Source: Baffinella frigidus
Taxonomy: Eukaryota > Cryptophyceae > Cryptomonadales > Baffinellaceae
DNA length: 26,451 bases
Assembly (NCBI GenBank): GCA_026770585.1
Contig: MU646372.1
Coordinates: 378,040-404,490 of the forward strand
Direction: 5' to 3'
Under the pieces are notes generated by a model. That model was not told where the DNA came from and ran no database searches. It was given only the letters and a program-made list of their open reading frames with translations. The position numbers were made by a program, and so were the translations under genes. Shown here piece by piece: positions 8,401 to 16,239 of this stretch. Within the stretch, counting starts at the first letter, position 1; every line of letters starts with the position of its first letter.

Positions 8401-10014
8401 CACAAAGGATAATCGCGAATAACAACACGCACTGCCCTCGGGTCCCTACAGGGGTACCTGCCTTGAGAGGGAATTGACCCTTGACGTCAAGGGTCAAAAA
8501 AAACGTCAAGGGTCAACCCTTGACGTCAAGGGTCAATTCCCTCTCAAGGCAGGTCTCCTACCGTAGGCCGACTTTTGAAAACCGGTTTTCAAAAGTCTAA
8601 CACCGTGTCCTGACACGGTGTTTAAAAAATCCAACCCCCTCCAACACTCTGGCGTGGTGCTACTGAAACCCGGGGGCCCGTATTTCGCGTGAAATGAATT
8701 TGGGTTTCCAGGGCGAACCAATCGTGAAGTTTCTGCGCAGGACTCCAATTTGGATCTCACGTGTGGTACAAACTGGATGTGACTGGTAACGTTCGCATTC
8801 AGTTTGGGGGAAGAGAAATCAACCTGCCCCCCCCACGGAATTGGATCCCTCGACTGTCACAGACATGTGAATCTGAACCACGGGGTTTCAGTACCGAGCG
8901 TAATACTCACACGAGACATGTGAGCAGGTTTCGATTGTGGACCCCGATCTGGCGGTAGCGGCTCTGGGACAGATCAAGGTCCTTTCCCCCCTTTTCCCCG
9001 CCCCGTGATCATGTCCCCACAAATTTTTAAAACGCCCTTTTTATTCTGTTCGCATGGATAGCCTCGTGCGGTGGTGGGTAACTGCCCACAGCAACTGCAC
9101 ATTTGTCCCGGGACAAATGCGCTTTGCGCGAAGTGCGCTCAGGGCAGTGGCCGCACTCACCAAAGGATCCCATGTGCCATCTTCATCCGGGAACATATTT
9201 AATTTAAAATAAAATGGACTATCAAACCGGATTCTGCCCTAATTAAATTTGCTGAGGGCCCTAATTAATTTTCTTCCAAATCCTATGAACACATAGGGAA
9301 CACGCGCTGCCCTGCAGAGAACGTCCTGTACAGGGGTACCTCGCTCATAAGAAAGCGCCCTCCCCTAGGACCCTACAGTAGGACTATGCCTGGGGCCCTA
9401 TGGTGGTCCTAGGGGGGGAGGCGGTTTCTTATGAGCGAGGTACCCCTGTCTACGCTAGACCTGAGTGGAAGCAATCGCAAAAGTCAATTTCGACAAATTC
9501 CCTTGAAACTCTGAAAGGCCGGAAATCCGGCCTTTTGTGTAAAGCGAATTGATGCGATTGCCCACACTCAGGTCTAGCGTAGATCTGATCACAACGTGGT
9601 TCTCATGCATATGCACGCTCGCGCCATGAGCCGTTTAGAACAGGATTTTGTGCTCAGAAGCTAGGGGGTTAATCCTGACCCCCAAACGCTCGCCGCTTAA
9701 GGGATATGTGTACAGGGGTACCTCGCTCATAAGAAACCGCCACCCCCCCAGGACCTCCATAGGGCCATAGGCATAGTCCTACTGTAGGATCCTAGTGGGA
9801 AGCGGTTTCTTATGAGCGAGGTACCCCTGTAGCTGATCAGAACGCGTTTCTCATCCCGAATCAATCCCTCGTATTGCAGGCGAAGATGCTCTCTTTCCCG
9901 GATTTGGTGGGGATGTTTCGACACGACTTTCGCGGCAACTTCGGCGTTCCCGGGACGGGCGTTTCTCCGGGCCTCACTGGCGCTGAGAAGCAGACGGGGT
10001 CTAACTTCTGCTGA
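2452..10014 (+). CDS. Ubiquitin-like-domain protein, seven exons, 216 residues
   Basis: Exons 2452-2536, 2715-2848, 2996-3029, 5310-5411, 6244-6359, 7059-7103 and 9880-10014 (stop TGA) all have GT-AG borders and consistent phases. Residues 1-73 are charged and helical-looking, with two related motifs, EMLQRKDL and ELLARKDL. Residues 74-170 fit a beta-grasp ubiquitin fold: strand VWIASQR, then GRKIEIALWADATVGELRERL (strand 2 and helix, split here by position 95-105), then LLHGTKVL, EPLSDFE and VVDGSVLF, which match in order the LIFAGKQL, TLSDYNI and STLHLV positions of ubiquitin. The loop before LLHG is longer than in ubiquitin. There is no C-terminal di-glycine, and the last 44 residues are unrecognised, so it is a domain protein rather than a conjugated modifier. 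SAP18, which also has this fold, was considered because of W-x-DAT but fits worse. Intron 3 holds a telomere-like array. Confidence 0.7.
3046..3890. repeat. Interstitial CCCTAAA telomere-like array
   Basis: Perfect CCCTAAA runs occur around 3520-3590 and 3640-3710, flanked by decayed variants (CCATAAA, CCCTACA, CCCTGAA). In the gene model it lies within intron 3 of the ubiquitin-like gene. Unique sequence follows on both sides, so it is not a chromosome end. Confidence 0.95.
3900..4490. repeat. Local repeat cluster with TTC microsatellite
   Basis: A unit ending GGCATGTGCATCTACGTCTG and CGAACCAGGT occurs at about 3921-3955, 4081-4113 and 4290-4328. It is preceded in the second and third by a GCTCCCATCATAGG / CACTGGAACGTGTTCTGCT segment, of which a further piece lies at 4450-4488. 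A (TTC)n run fills 3958-3988. A CCCCCCTTAGGTCG / TCTTCC minisatellite fills about 4114-4215. Related sequence (CACCGGAACTGGTTCTG) recurs near 16870 and 18975. Confidence 0.75.
4637..4755. mobile_element. MITE-like palindrome with perfect 38-bp core
   Basis: Terminal inverted repeats TTGGACCAAATC (4637) and GATTTGGTCCAA (ending 4755) enclose an uninterrupted 38-bp perfect palindrome at 4683-4720 centred on CCGGATCCGG. No coding capacity is visible. Confidence 0.8.
4756..5130. other. Intron stretch with no gene assigned
   Basis: This belongs to intron 3 of the ubiquitin-like gene. It contains a near-palindrome of CGTTTTTCGTTTTTCG / CGAAAAACG type at 4858-4890 and AG acceptor-like sites at 4905 and 5040. 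The short frames after those sites do not join the neighbouring exons convincingly. Confidence 0.4.
5139..5309 (+). repeat. Two partial upstream copies of ubiquitin-like exon 4 and its acceptor
   Basis: The real exon starts at 5310 after TCTATTTCCTTTTCAG. The same acceptor precedes a copy at 5218-5272, which repeats ATCGAGGTGGCGCTGTGGGC and then diverges. A third copy of the exon start, without that acceptor, lies at 5139-5180. The period is about 85-95 bp. Confidence 0.85.
5416..5577. mobile_element. MITE, CAACGGCCTGAAAATGGGGT family
   Basis: Inverted arms begin ATAGGG/CAACGGCCTGAAAATGGGG and end TTTTCAGGCCGTTAGCCTAT. The central part has inverted CTACCGTAGGCCGAG motifs. A near-identical copy in the opposite orientation is at 22985-23146, and a lone right arm is at about 8199-8248. 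It starts a few bases after the donor GT of ubiquitin-like exon 4 (5412-5413). Confidence 0.85.
5578..5945. repeat. GGGTCCA minisatellite with a displaced exon-end copy
   Basis: AGGGTCC / AGGGTTC / AGGGTGC units fill about 5700-5945, probably a decayed TTTAGGG-type array. At about 5668-5699 lies a copy of the end of ubiquitin-like exon 4 (GTGTGCGCGCGCGGGCGCTT) plus its donor (CAG|GTGC), on the far side of the MITE at 5416-5577. Confidence 0.75.
6421..6563. mobile_element. Palindromic element, TTACTACAC-core group
   Basis: Imperfect arms of about 28 bp (TCATATGAAAATGGTTTTGA and its complement ending at about 6563) flank a core with GAAATTTACTACA and GCAGTAATTTGC. The core resembles those at 19285, 22589 and 25816, but the arms do not. 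It lies in the intron after ubiquitin-like exon 5. Confidence 0.75.
6786..7042. repeat. Interstitial CCCTAAA telomere-like array
   Basis: CCCTAAA repeats with decay (CCCCAAA, CCCAAAA, CCTTAAA) end just upstream of the acceptor of the 45-bp ubiquitin-like exon 6 at 7059, so they occupy the 3' end of an intron. Confidence 0.9.
7104..8070. repeat. Non-coding intron region with dispersed repeats
   Basis: A C20-type homopolymer lies near 7110-7129. An imperfect inverted repeat around GAGTAGTCCTCAGGAATACG (about 7321-7340) and CGTACTCCTGAGGAATACTC (about 7441-7460) suggests a decayed MITE of about 180 bp. A unit containing AATTTC(T)CCCAACATGGCCCAAC with a preceding CAGGTCC(T/G)T(C/G)AGG(T) occurs at about 7855-7895 and 7930-7975. 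Related sequence is at 14070-14130. No convincing exon was seen. Confidence 0.55.
8071..8179. mobile_element. Long hairpin element
   Basis: GTGGCTCAAATAGTGCCCTG (8071-8090) pairs with CAGAGCACTATTTGAGCCAC (8160-8179). The inner ACCTTGGATCGGGGTCA and TGACCCCGATCCAAGGT pair perfectly around a four-base loop. Confidence 0.85.
8332..8457 (-). repeat. Inverted copy of the 10193-10318 segment
   Basis: The reverse complement matches 10193-10318 at about 94 percent by eye, including GGATAATCGCGAATAACAAC and the terminal GGGGTACC of a MITE. The copied unit therefore spans a MITE end and its flank. Confidence 0.8.
8457..8552. repeat. 40-bp-arm palindrome
   Basis: CCTGCCTTGAGAGGGAATTG and the following TGACGTCAAGGGTCA repeat inverted at 8513-8552 around an A-rich spacer. 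Two further perfect palindromes follow: 8571-8598 (GACTTTTGAAAACC and its complement) and about 8601-8622 (ACACCGTGTC-CT-GACACGGTGT). Confidence 0.85.
8730..8960 (+). other. Possible unplaced exon in the last intron of the ubiquitin-like gene
   Basis: After a CTGCGCAG acceptor at about 8742, one frame reads QFGSHVWYKLDVTGNVRIQF and then GGREINL, which looks protein-like. It is not needed to connect exon 6 (phase 0) to exon 7 (phase 0), and no suitable donor was fixed. It may be chance or an exon remnant. Confidence 0.2.
9180..9328. other. AT-rich spacer
   Basis: AATTTAATTTAAAATAAAAT and CTAATTAAATTTG / CTAATTAATTTT form weak inverted motifs. Nothing else was recognised. Confidence 0.3.
9329..9449. 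mobile_element. CAGGGGTACC-family MITE (copy 1)
   Basis: TIR CAGGGGTACCTCGCTCATAA is complete at both ends, with the core CTAGGACCCTACAGTAGG...GGTCCTAGG. TA precedes the left end; the right flank is TC, so the duplication has decayed or mutated. Confidence 0.9.
9450..9585. mobile_element. CTACGCTAGACCTGAG-family MITE
   Basis: The inverted arms TCTACGCTAGACCTGAGTG and CACTCAGGTCTAGCGTAGA are followed inward by AGCAATCGCAAAAGTCAATT and its partner. An AAGGCCGGAAATCCGGCCTT palindrome forms the centre. It abuts copy 1 directly. It is a relative of the element at 1091-1230. Confidence 0.9.
9711..9831. mobile_element. CAGGGGTACC-family MITE (copy 2)
   Basis: Both termini are intact, with TA on each side. 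The flanking intron sequence CTGATCA(C/G)AACG(T/C)G on its right (9832) also occurs at 9588 to its left, so the acceptor-proximal intron piece is duplicated around it. Confidence 0.9.
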
Positions 10015-10081
10015 TAATACATGTGCGTGTACTTGACGTCATGTCAGGGGGTTGTCCTCGGCTCCTGCGCATAGGCCTCCG

Positions 10082-10202
10082 TACAGGGGTACCTCGCTCA
10101 TGCGAAACCGCCCCTCCTGTAGGACCATCATAGGGCCCTAGGCATGTTGCCACTGTAGGGTCCTAGAGTGTGGCGGTTTCTTATGAGCGAGGTACCCCTG
10201 TA
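10082..10202. mobile_element. CAGGGGTACC-family MITE (copy 3)
   Basis: Intact inverted termini with TA on both sides. It lies 68 bp after the stop codon of the ubiquitin-like gene, in its 3' flank. Confidence 0.9.
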
Positions 10203-10419
10203 GGGACCCTAGGGCAGTGCGTGTTGTTATTCGCGATTATCCTTTGTGGCCGTGAGGATTATCCGGGGATAGGCCCACCTCGGCAGACGTTGGCGCCATC
10301 GGCTTGAGAGAGCCAGGATCAGTCAACAGGGCCTATCCCTGGATGGACCTCACACACGCAAACTTCTGCTGGGCCGCGCGAGTCACACCAGTTGTGTGTG
10401 TCTAGGCTCTAAGGGCGTG

Positions 10420-10545
10420 TACAGGGGTACCTCGCTTATGAGAAACCGCCTCCCCCTAGGACCCTACAGTAGGCCTATGCCTAGCTAGGACCCTACGGTG
10501 GTCCTAGGGGGGGGGGGGGGTTCTTATGAGCGAGGTACCCCTGTA
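10420..10545. mobile_element. CAGGGGTACC-family MITE (copy 4)
   Basis: TA-flanked, with inverted termini and an expanded G14 run inside the right arm. It splits a duplicated segment: TCTAGGCTCTAAGGGC occurs before it at 10401 and again at about 10819. Confidence 0.9.
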
Positions 10546-10586
10546 GCGTTCACATCAGTTACGGCCGAGCCCGCAGTGACATGTCT

Positions 10587-10776
10587 CCAGCGTTACATCG
10601 CAGCGCACAGCACACGCCGCGTGGAACAGCCCCGCCGGCAGGCTCGTGAACGCCCGCGTGACCGGTCACGCGGACGCCGAAGCCAACTGTCCGAGGTGAC
10701 TGCCGTGCGTGTTCCTCCCGGTAAGCAAGTGAGATGTCTCCAGCTTTGCATCGCAGCGCACAGCACACGCCGCGTG
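10587..10776. repeat. Direct repeat flanking the 10642 exon
   Basis: ATGTCTCCAGC(G/T)TT(A/G)CATCGCAGCGCACAGCACACGCCGCGTG (split here; about 44 bp) is present just before and just after the candidate exon 10642-10695, about 149 bp apart. Confidence 0.8.
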
Positions 10777-13700
10777 AGAGCATGCCACCGTGCCCTCCAC
10801 CCCGACCCGTGTGGGTATCTAGGCTCTAAGGGCATCTAAGGACGCAAGGTTATGAGGACGTCGGCGTAGATTCACTTAAGCCTCCTTAAGTACATAGCGT
10901 TCGCAACCCTCTCCGACGAGAAGAGACGCCTAGCCGAGGAAGGTGCCCTGGTCGTCTTTGACGGAGCGGACCTGGTGTGGGGTGTGGGGTTGAGGGTTGA
11001 GGCTTGAGGGTGTAGGGTGTAGGGTGTAGGGTGTAGGGTGTAGGGTGTAGGGTGTAGGGTATAGGGTGTGGGGTTGGGGTGTAGGGTGTAGGGTGCAGGG
11101 TGTAGGGTGCAGGGTGTAGGGTGTAGGGTGTAGGGTATCCCGTAAGTGGCCAGTATGCTCACACGCCCTATCGTACGGCCCTAGGACCTGCCTAGGACCT
11201 CTTGGGGGTCGACCCCCTGGCCACTTAAGGGATAGGGTCTAGGGTGTAGGGTTGATGGAGGATACCGTAGTGAAGTACTTAGCGATGGTCGCACCGATCT
11301 GCTTCTGCATCGAGGGCGCCGCCTTGTCCGACTTGGCGATCGACCGCTGTGCCACGCGTGCATCACAAATCAGTCACTATCCACACATCCAATCACCAAT
11401 CAGCCACTGCACTATCCCTTAAGTGGCCAGGCCCCCAAATTTGCGGACCAAGAGGTCCTAGGCAGGTCCTAGGGCCCTACGGTAGGGCGTATGCGACTAC
11501 TGGCCACTTAAGGGATATTGTCACGTCCAACCTACACATGAATTCATTCGCCGACAACACGTGTCCACCTTCGCGATCGACCGCTGCCACATCCAATCAC
11601 CAGTCAGCCACTGCACTACATTGTCACATCCAACCACCGATCAGTCACAACACTACACGTACAGAGGTTACTCGCCATCAAGCCTTGTCTGATTTCGCGA
11701 TCGCCCGCTGTGCCACGTCCGATCACCGATCAGTCACTAAGGATGCGCACCCTAATTCCGGCGCCAGCCTAATTCCATCTGGTATTGCCTACCGCACACT
11801 ACGGGATGACCGCTGTCACGTTCAACCACCGATCAGTCACTTCAAGTACAGAGGTCACTCGCCAACAAACATTGTCCGACATCAACCAATCCGTCACTAC
11901 AGAGTTACCTCGCTCATAAGGAGCCGCGCGCCCCCCCAGGACCACACAGGAACACGGTAGGTCTGTAGATAGGCCGACTGTAGGGTCCTAAGGGGGGGGG
12001 TGCGTCTCCTTATGCGCGAGGTAACTTCAAGCACAGTTGTTACTTGCGAACAAGGTCTACACAGCCGTAGGGTCCAACGCTAGGGGGGTGTCTAGGAGCA
12101 CAGGACCACCCTACGAGCAACCCCTGTATGCAACCCCTGGAGCAACCCCAGTGCAAGGGTACCTCGCTCATAAGAAACCGCCTCCCCCTAGGACCCTACA
12201 GTAGGCATATGCCTAAGGCCCTACGGTGGTCCTAGGGGGTGGGCGGTTTCTTATCAGCGAGGTACCCCTGTACTTTCCGAATCCCGCGGTGCCCTTGACC
12301 GAGGCGGTGAGGAGAATGAACGGTGGGTGGGCTGCAGATCAACTGCGTGTTCACGGCCTTGAACCTCCTCACGGTCGTCAGGAACGACCAGCCTACCAAG
12401 GTATGGTTTCCTCAGGACTCCGTACCGTGCCGACGTCACTTTCGCTAGCGAACACAGCTTCTACGAAAGCAAACGAACAGACGCGCCACACCAACGGCCG
12501 GCAACTCCGCACCTCCACGAACGCCCCCGCATGGTGCATGTTGAAGGGGAAATGTTTAAGGGAAGCACGAGGAAAGTGTACCTGCGTCGTCGTGGACCCC
12601 TGCAGCTGCGCGAGCTCCTCCCCCTGCTCAACACGGAATCGTCACTCCCCGCGAATCCATGCTGCCCCCCCCCCGCATAGTCCGCTGCGATAAATGAGCG
12701 GGATACAAGCAGCGCATTGTGTCCCTGTAATATGGGGGGGGTACAGGACAAGTGCTGTTCTGTCGCCAGCTCCTCTCTCATCCCCCAGCCTTCCTCGAAA
12801 ACCGAACCGGCAACAGGCGCTCACAGCCGTCCAAAAAATGTCAGATGTCCTGCCTCGCATGCGAGCGGCGTCGGAAACGGACCTCAGTCTCCTGTCCAAG
12901 GCGCGTGGTCCGCCCTGCGGAAAGCCCGCCGCGCCCGCGCCCCGACCCCGAACCGCTCGCCGCCTGCATCAGCGCTGCGAGGCTCCCCGGGTCGAGGTCC
13001 GTGCGGGGCCGCGACTTGAGTCCAATAGACTTCGCCGCGCCAAACATGGAAGATCCCAGCGCCGTCGGGGTCGCCGACGAGTTGGAGAGCGCCAGCGCCA
13101 CGGCGCAGCACAACAGCGCCGCGCCAGCCAGAGCTGCCACGCCAGCATACCTGCAATACGCGCCCCCGATCAACCACCGCCAAGAACGATCCGCGGTGCA
13201 AACACGCGGTGCAAACACGGACAGCTCTGACGTACGTACCCGCAATGACTAGCTTAGAGTGCATCTATCATTCGTAGGACAGGAAATGGATGGAGCCACG
13301 GGAGTCAACGTGGCTGGTCCCCTTTGAAAACTCGGCAGCAAGGCACCTTCCCCAGGGAGGACAAGGTACGGAAAGCAAGCAAACGCAGCGAGGTATCTCT
13401 TTGAGCGGCATACGCACCCCTTGGAAGCCCTCGTGGGCTCCTCCCCCGCTCCATGCCCCTCTTCCAAGCCGCTGTTCACCATGGCTCTTGGCTTTTAAAA
13501 GTCGCTTCAGGGCGAATTGACTTTAGTTTTAAAACACCAAAGTCGACAAAAAAACATTGATGGTCAAAAGGGTGGCAGGCACATCTTTTTCTGAACTCCA
13601 CCAAACCTTGTGGAATGTACCTCCTAGTCCTTGTATCCGTGACCTTCTTCGTGACCCAGGTGGTCTTCGTTGCCTTCGTCGTCGAAGAGACAGGGCGACC

Positions 13701-14546
13701 GGATAGGGAGAACGGAAGTCTGCCTGCGCCGTCGCGCGTTGATTGTGAACCAATCTCCTCACCCCACCACTGCGGAATGGTGGAGGGGTCTTGAGATAAA
13801 GCAGGGGCGTCCTGCAGAACCAGGTCAAGTGTCCACCTATGGTGGGCGCTCGAGGAACCTAGCGGACCGAAAGGATCCGAGTTCCTTCTGCACGGGAGGG
13901 TTTGATGCTTGAGAAAAAGCAGAGCCATCCAGCAGGATAAGTGCTAGTGTCCGCCTATGGTGGAAGCTCGAACAACCCAAGCTCGAACAACCCAAGCACG
14001 CGAAGCCGAGGACTTCGAGGAGGAGCTCTCTCCCCCCCTGTTGGCCAGGCCTTCCCTGTAGTTGTTTAGGTCCTGTAGGTTTTGATTTCTCCCAACATCT
14101 GAACATAGGCGAACACTTCGCCCTTCCGTAGAAAGATCCGCAGAAAAGCCCTGCGTCCTTTCAGATCGCATCCAGTTAGCTCGTCCTGGCTATAGGGAGA
14201 GACGCTCTCCTGTCGCCCCCCTCCCTTAGAGGTGTTCGCGGGCTGCTAGAGCCCGTACGTCTCGTCCCACCCTGCCGTCTTGGCTCGTCACGGTGGGTGT
14301 GGCATTTTATTAAACCTCGCCCCCCCCCATGTCTCGATCCTTCCCAGAAGCGTGTGCCTCTTTGCTGACCAGCGTACTCTGTCTGTGTGGACTCGCCATT
14401 CGACCCCAGCAGTGCCCATCCCGGCACGGGAATACATGTGTCCATGCTGCCGTGCTATGTTCAACTCAGCATCTATAGCTCCAACACGGTGGGGCCTGTT
14501 CGGAGACACCGTATCGTACGTGGTGGAGTACCCGGCGGGGTCTTGA
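10642..14546 (+). CDS. Tentative multi-exon gene, helix-rich product (start not found)
   Basis: Candidate exons are 10642-10695, 10881-10974, 12338-12400, 12817-12904 (or 12907) and a terminal exon 14470-14546 (stop TGA). Phases agree at every join. Readable pieces include LVNARVTGHADAEANCP, LLKYIAFATLSDEKRRLAEE then GALVVFDGADL, INCVFTALNLLTVVRNDQPT and AVQKMSDVLPRMRAASETDL then SLLSKA. These look like amphipathic helices, but I recognise no family. The 12338 exon has G/C in 20 of 21 third positions and ideal CTGCAG/AAG-GT borders, which favours this strand. No first exon was found. The exon at 12817 overlaps the opposite-strand model at 13264-12841, so at least part of one of the two is wrong or they overlap antisense. 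The terminal exon is the weakest. Confidence 0.4.
10976..11136. repeat. GTG TAGGG telomere-like array
   Basis: Repeats of GTGTAGGG with GTGCAGGG and GTATAGGG variants. In the plus-strand model they begin right after the donor at 10975. The period and sequence suggest a relative of TTTAGGG. Confidence 0.85.
11136..11234. mobile_element. CCCTTAAGTGGCCA-family MITE (copy 1)
   Basis: Arms TATCCCGTAAGTGGCCA and TGGCCACTTAAGGGATA enclose CCTAGGACCTGCCTAGGACC. Other copies are at 11413, 18811 (truncated) and 19978. Confidence 0.85.
11266..11346 (-). CDS. Candidate exon (strand uncertain)
   Basis: On the minus strand this 81-bp stretch sits between GTGGCACAG and ACG|GTATCC, phase 0 at both ends. 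It encodes RSIAKSDKAAPSMQKQIGAT then IAKYFTT, with G/C in 24 of 27 third positions. It could follow the minus-strand exon at 12883 in phase. Read on the plus strand it gives KYLAMVAPICFCIEGAALSD, also open, but with poorer splice sites. The conserved CAG acceptor in its nearby copies favours minus. Confidence 0.4.
11347..11880. repeat. Degenerate copies of the 11346 exon edge and intron end
   Basis: A unit with CGATCG(A/C)CCGCTGTGCCAC followed by (A/G)TC(C/A)(A/G)ATCACC(A/G)ATCAG recurs at about 11339-11410, 11573-11610, 11698-11740 and 11805-11845. Read on the minus strand each copy presents a CAG acceptor next to CGGTCGATCGC-like exon start. A CCCTTAAG MITE (11413-11517) sits inside one unit. 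Confidence 0.75.
11413..11517. mobile_element. CCCTTAAGTGGCCA-family MITE (copy 2)
   Basis: Intact arms TATCCCTTAAGTGGCCA and TGGCCACTTAAGGGATA. The flanks GCCACTGCAC and TTGTCACGTCCAACC appear joined, with TACA between them, in an uninserted paralogue at about 11605-11632. This is consistent with a TA duplication. Confidence 0.9.
11904..12025. mobile_element. GTTACCTCGCTCATAAGG variant MITE
   Basis: Inner arm CCTCGCTCATAAG is shared with the CAGGGGTACC family, but the outer end is GTTACC/GGTAAC instead of GGTACC. The core is GTAGG...CCTA type. Confidence 0.8.
12152..12272. mobile_element. CAGGGGTACC-family MITE (copy 5)
   Basis: The left end is mutated (GCAAGGGTACC) and the right end is intact with TA. 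Core as in the other copies. It lies about 65 bp upstream of the candidate exon at 12338. Confidence 0.9.
12841..13264 (-). CDS. Tentative gene starting with a signal peptide or signal anchor
   Basis: First exon 13264-13236 (ATG) joins by GT-AG, in phase, to 13150-12883. The product starts MHSKLVIAGTYAGVAALAGA and continues with LLCCAVALALSNSSATPTAL. This is a short positively charged end, about 26 hydrophobic residues, then a polar Ser/Thr-rich stretch, typical of a secretory signal or single N-terminal membrane anchor. The rest is Ser/Gly/Arg-rich with no family recognised. Two endings are possible. One is read-through of the donor at 12882 to a TGA at 12841, giving about 113 residues in two exons. 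The other is splicing in phase to 11346-11266. The plus strand of 12752-13252 is also open, and a plus-strand exon (12817) overlaps the 3' end, so the model is uncertain. Confidence 0.45.
13270..14280. other. No gene identified; dispersed repeat fragments
   Basis: Segment 13840-13990 repeats GTGTCC(A/G)CCTATGGTGG(G/A)(C/A)GCTCGA twice, with the second ending in a doubled AAGCTCGAACAACCC. 14070-14130 resembles the CCCAACAT unit seen at 7855-7975. 13490-13550 has a TTTTAAAAGTC motif also seen near 8590 and 18665. Some frames are open (for example around 13640-13700), but none has paired splice sites and sensible composition. Confidence 0.5.
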
Positions 14547-14549
14547 CCG

Positions 14550-14880
14550 CAAGTCTCGTAAGTCAGGAGAGCTTCCAGAGCATGTCGTGACGCACACGAC
14601 AGAACATTGCATCCTCTGTGCGAATGCCAGTTCCCTCATCTTTCCGCATTGGCGGGCTAGAGGCATATGCTCCACTTCACCCCCTAACCGGGGAACTCCA
14701 CTTGACCCCCTTGCGTGTGAGTCCAAAATTCGGTGCTTGACTCCCTCTGCTGCAGGCTGGGGCGGCTGTACAGTTGATGCAGTGTTGTGAGTGCACCTTC
14801 TTGGGGCCAGATATAACCCCATAGCAACATAAGAGATATTCCTCCTGTACGGCGCTTCCACTCGTGAGCCCAGGGCTGGT
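14550..14880. other. Spacer without recognised features
   Basis: A consensus-like donor CTC|GTAAGTCAG lies at about 14558-14567 (plus), but the frames leading into it are not convincing. Nothing else was seen before the telomere-like array. Confidence 0.35.
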
Positions 14881-14881
14881 G

Positions 14882-15845
14882 TTAGGTTTGAGTTTTTGGG
14901 GTTTAGGGTTCAGGATTCAGTAAGGGTTTAGGGATGAGTGTTGAGGGTTTCGGGTTTCGGGTTTGGGTTTGGGGTTTAGGGTTCAGGGTTGGGGTCTGCC
15001 TTTAGTTTTTATGGTTTAGGGTTCGTGGTTTAGAGTTGAGGGTTTCAGGGTTTAGGGTTAGGGGTTAAGGGTTAAGGGTGTAGGGTTGAGAGTTGAGGGT
15101 TTTGGGTTTAGGGTTTAGGGTTTAGGGGTTTGGGTTTAGGGTTTAGGGTTTAGGGTTTAGGGTTTAGGGTTTAGGGTTTAATGTTCAGGGTTCAGGGTCT
15201 ATGGTTTGGGGTTCAGAGTTTAGGGGTCGGAGTTCAGGGTTCAGTGTTTGGGGTTGAGGGTTTTGAGTTTAGGGTTGCGGTTATGGTTTCGTGTGTGCGG
15301 TTTAAGGTTTTATGGTTTAGGGTATAGGGTTGAGGGTTGAGGATTGAGGATTGAGGATTGAGAGTTTAGAGTTCAGTGTTTAGGGTTTATCGTTCAGGGT
15401 TTAGGGTCAGGGCGAGAGTTTAGTTTTTTGGGTTTAGGATTTAGGGTTTAGTGGCGAGGGTTTAGGGTTTAGGGTTTGAGCTTGAGGCATTGGGGTTGAG
15501 TGGTGAGAGTTGAGGGTTCAGTGTCGAGTGTGTAGGGATCAGGGTTTAGTGTGTATGGTTTAGGGTTTAGGGTTCAAAGTTCGGGTTTAGGGTTTTGAAT
15601 GTAAGATTAACGTTATGTTTTAGTTTTTAGGGTTTAGGGTTTAGGACTTGGGTTTAGGGTTTAGAGTTGATGGTTTAGGGTATAGGGTTCATGGATTAGT
15701 GTTTAGGGTTTAGGGTTAAAGGTTTAGGGTTTAGGGTTTAAGGTTTAGAGTTTAGGGGTTAGGGTTTAGGGTTTAGGGTTTAGGGTTCAGGATTCAGGGT
15801 TGAGGGCTGAGTGTTTAGGGTCGAGGGTTCAGGGTTCAAGGTTGA
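14882..15845. repeat. Interstitial TTTAGGG telomere-like array, opposite orientation
   Basis: Nearly 1 kb of TTTAGGG and decayed variants, best preserved at about 15105-15180 and 15760-15790. The G-rich strand is on top here, whereas the arrays at 3046 and 6786 have the C-rich strand on top. Confidence 0.95.
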
Positions 15846-15990
15846 GGCATCCCACGGCTGCTGTAGTTTCTGGGGCAATATCCCCAGACTCCCCCTCACG
15901 AGGCTGCGAGGGGTGAGTGGATGATCCTATTGGGGTAGTAGCCCCAATAATATTCTGGGGATATTGCCCCAGATAGTTGGGGCATCAAGG
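15846..15990. mobile_element. Foldback element with nested hairpins
   Basis: TCTGGGGCAATATCCCCAGA (about 15869-15888) and its reverse complement (about 15955-15974) are each able to fold alone. TTGGGGTAGTAGCCCCAA lies between them. Outer GGCATCCCAC / GTTGGGGCATC may be the ends. Confidence 0.7.
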
Positions 15991-16029
15991 CGGTAGGGTG
16001 AAGCTCCGTATAGGGTGTTGTGTAGGGTG

Positions 16030-16200
16030 TAGGAAGTCTGAAATTTACAAATCAAGGATGGAGACTATCACGCCTCTGCCAAGCCTTCCGTGGAGGGTAT
16101 TTTCAAACGGCGAGTAGCCTATTACACTCCTACTTAGGCCTACAAGTAAGGTCCTCCATGGACCTACTGGGGGTCAAATATCCCCCTTCCATAAACGGTG
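16030..16200. repeat. Decayed inverted-repeat region
   Basis: CCTTCCGTGGAGGGTATTT and CCTCCATGGACCTAC...AAATATCCCCCTTCC are loosely complementary around CTACTTAGGCCTACAAGTA. No coding signal was seen. Confidence 0.45.
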
Positions 16201-16239
16201 CCCCCCCCCCCTGAAAAGTGCTCAAAAGTGTCCACACAG

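Noticed and set aside
10559-10699. Minus-strand terminal exon (47 codons with stop) following 11346-11266
   Set aside because: The phase fits, but third-position composition is poor (about 63 percent G/C), and the plus-strand exon at 10642 within it scores better.
10872-11162. Frame with TPYTLHP repeats on the minus strand
   Set aside because: It is a translated telomere-like array.
12752-13252. Long plus-strand frames (166 and 178 codons)
   Set aside because: They are Arg/Pro-rich GC shadows for most of their length. The minus-strand signal-sequence model is better supported, although a plus-strand exon at 12817 is kept as tentative.
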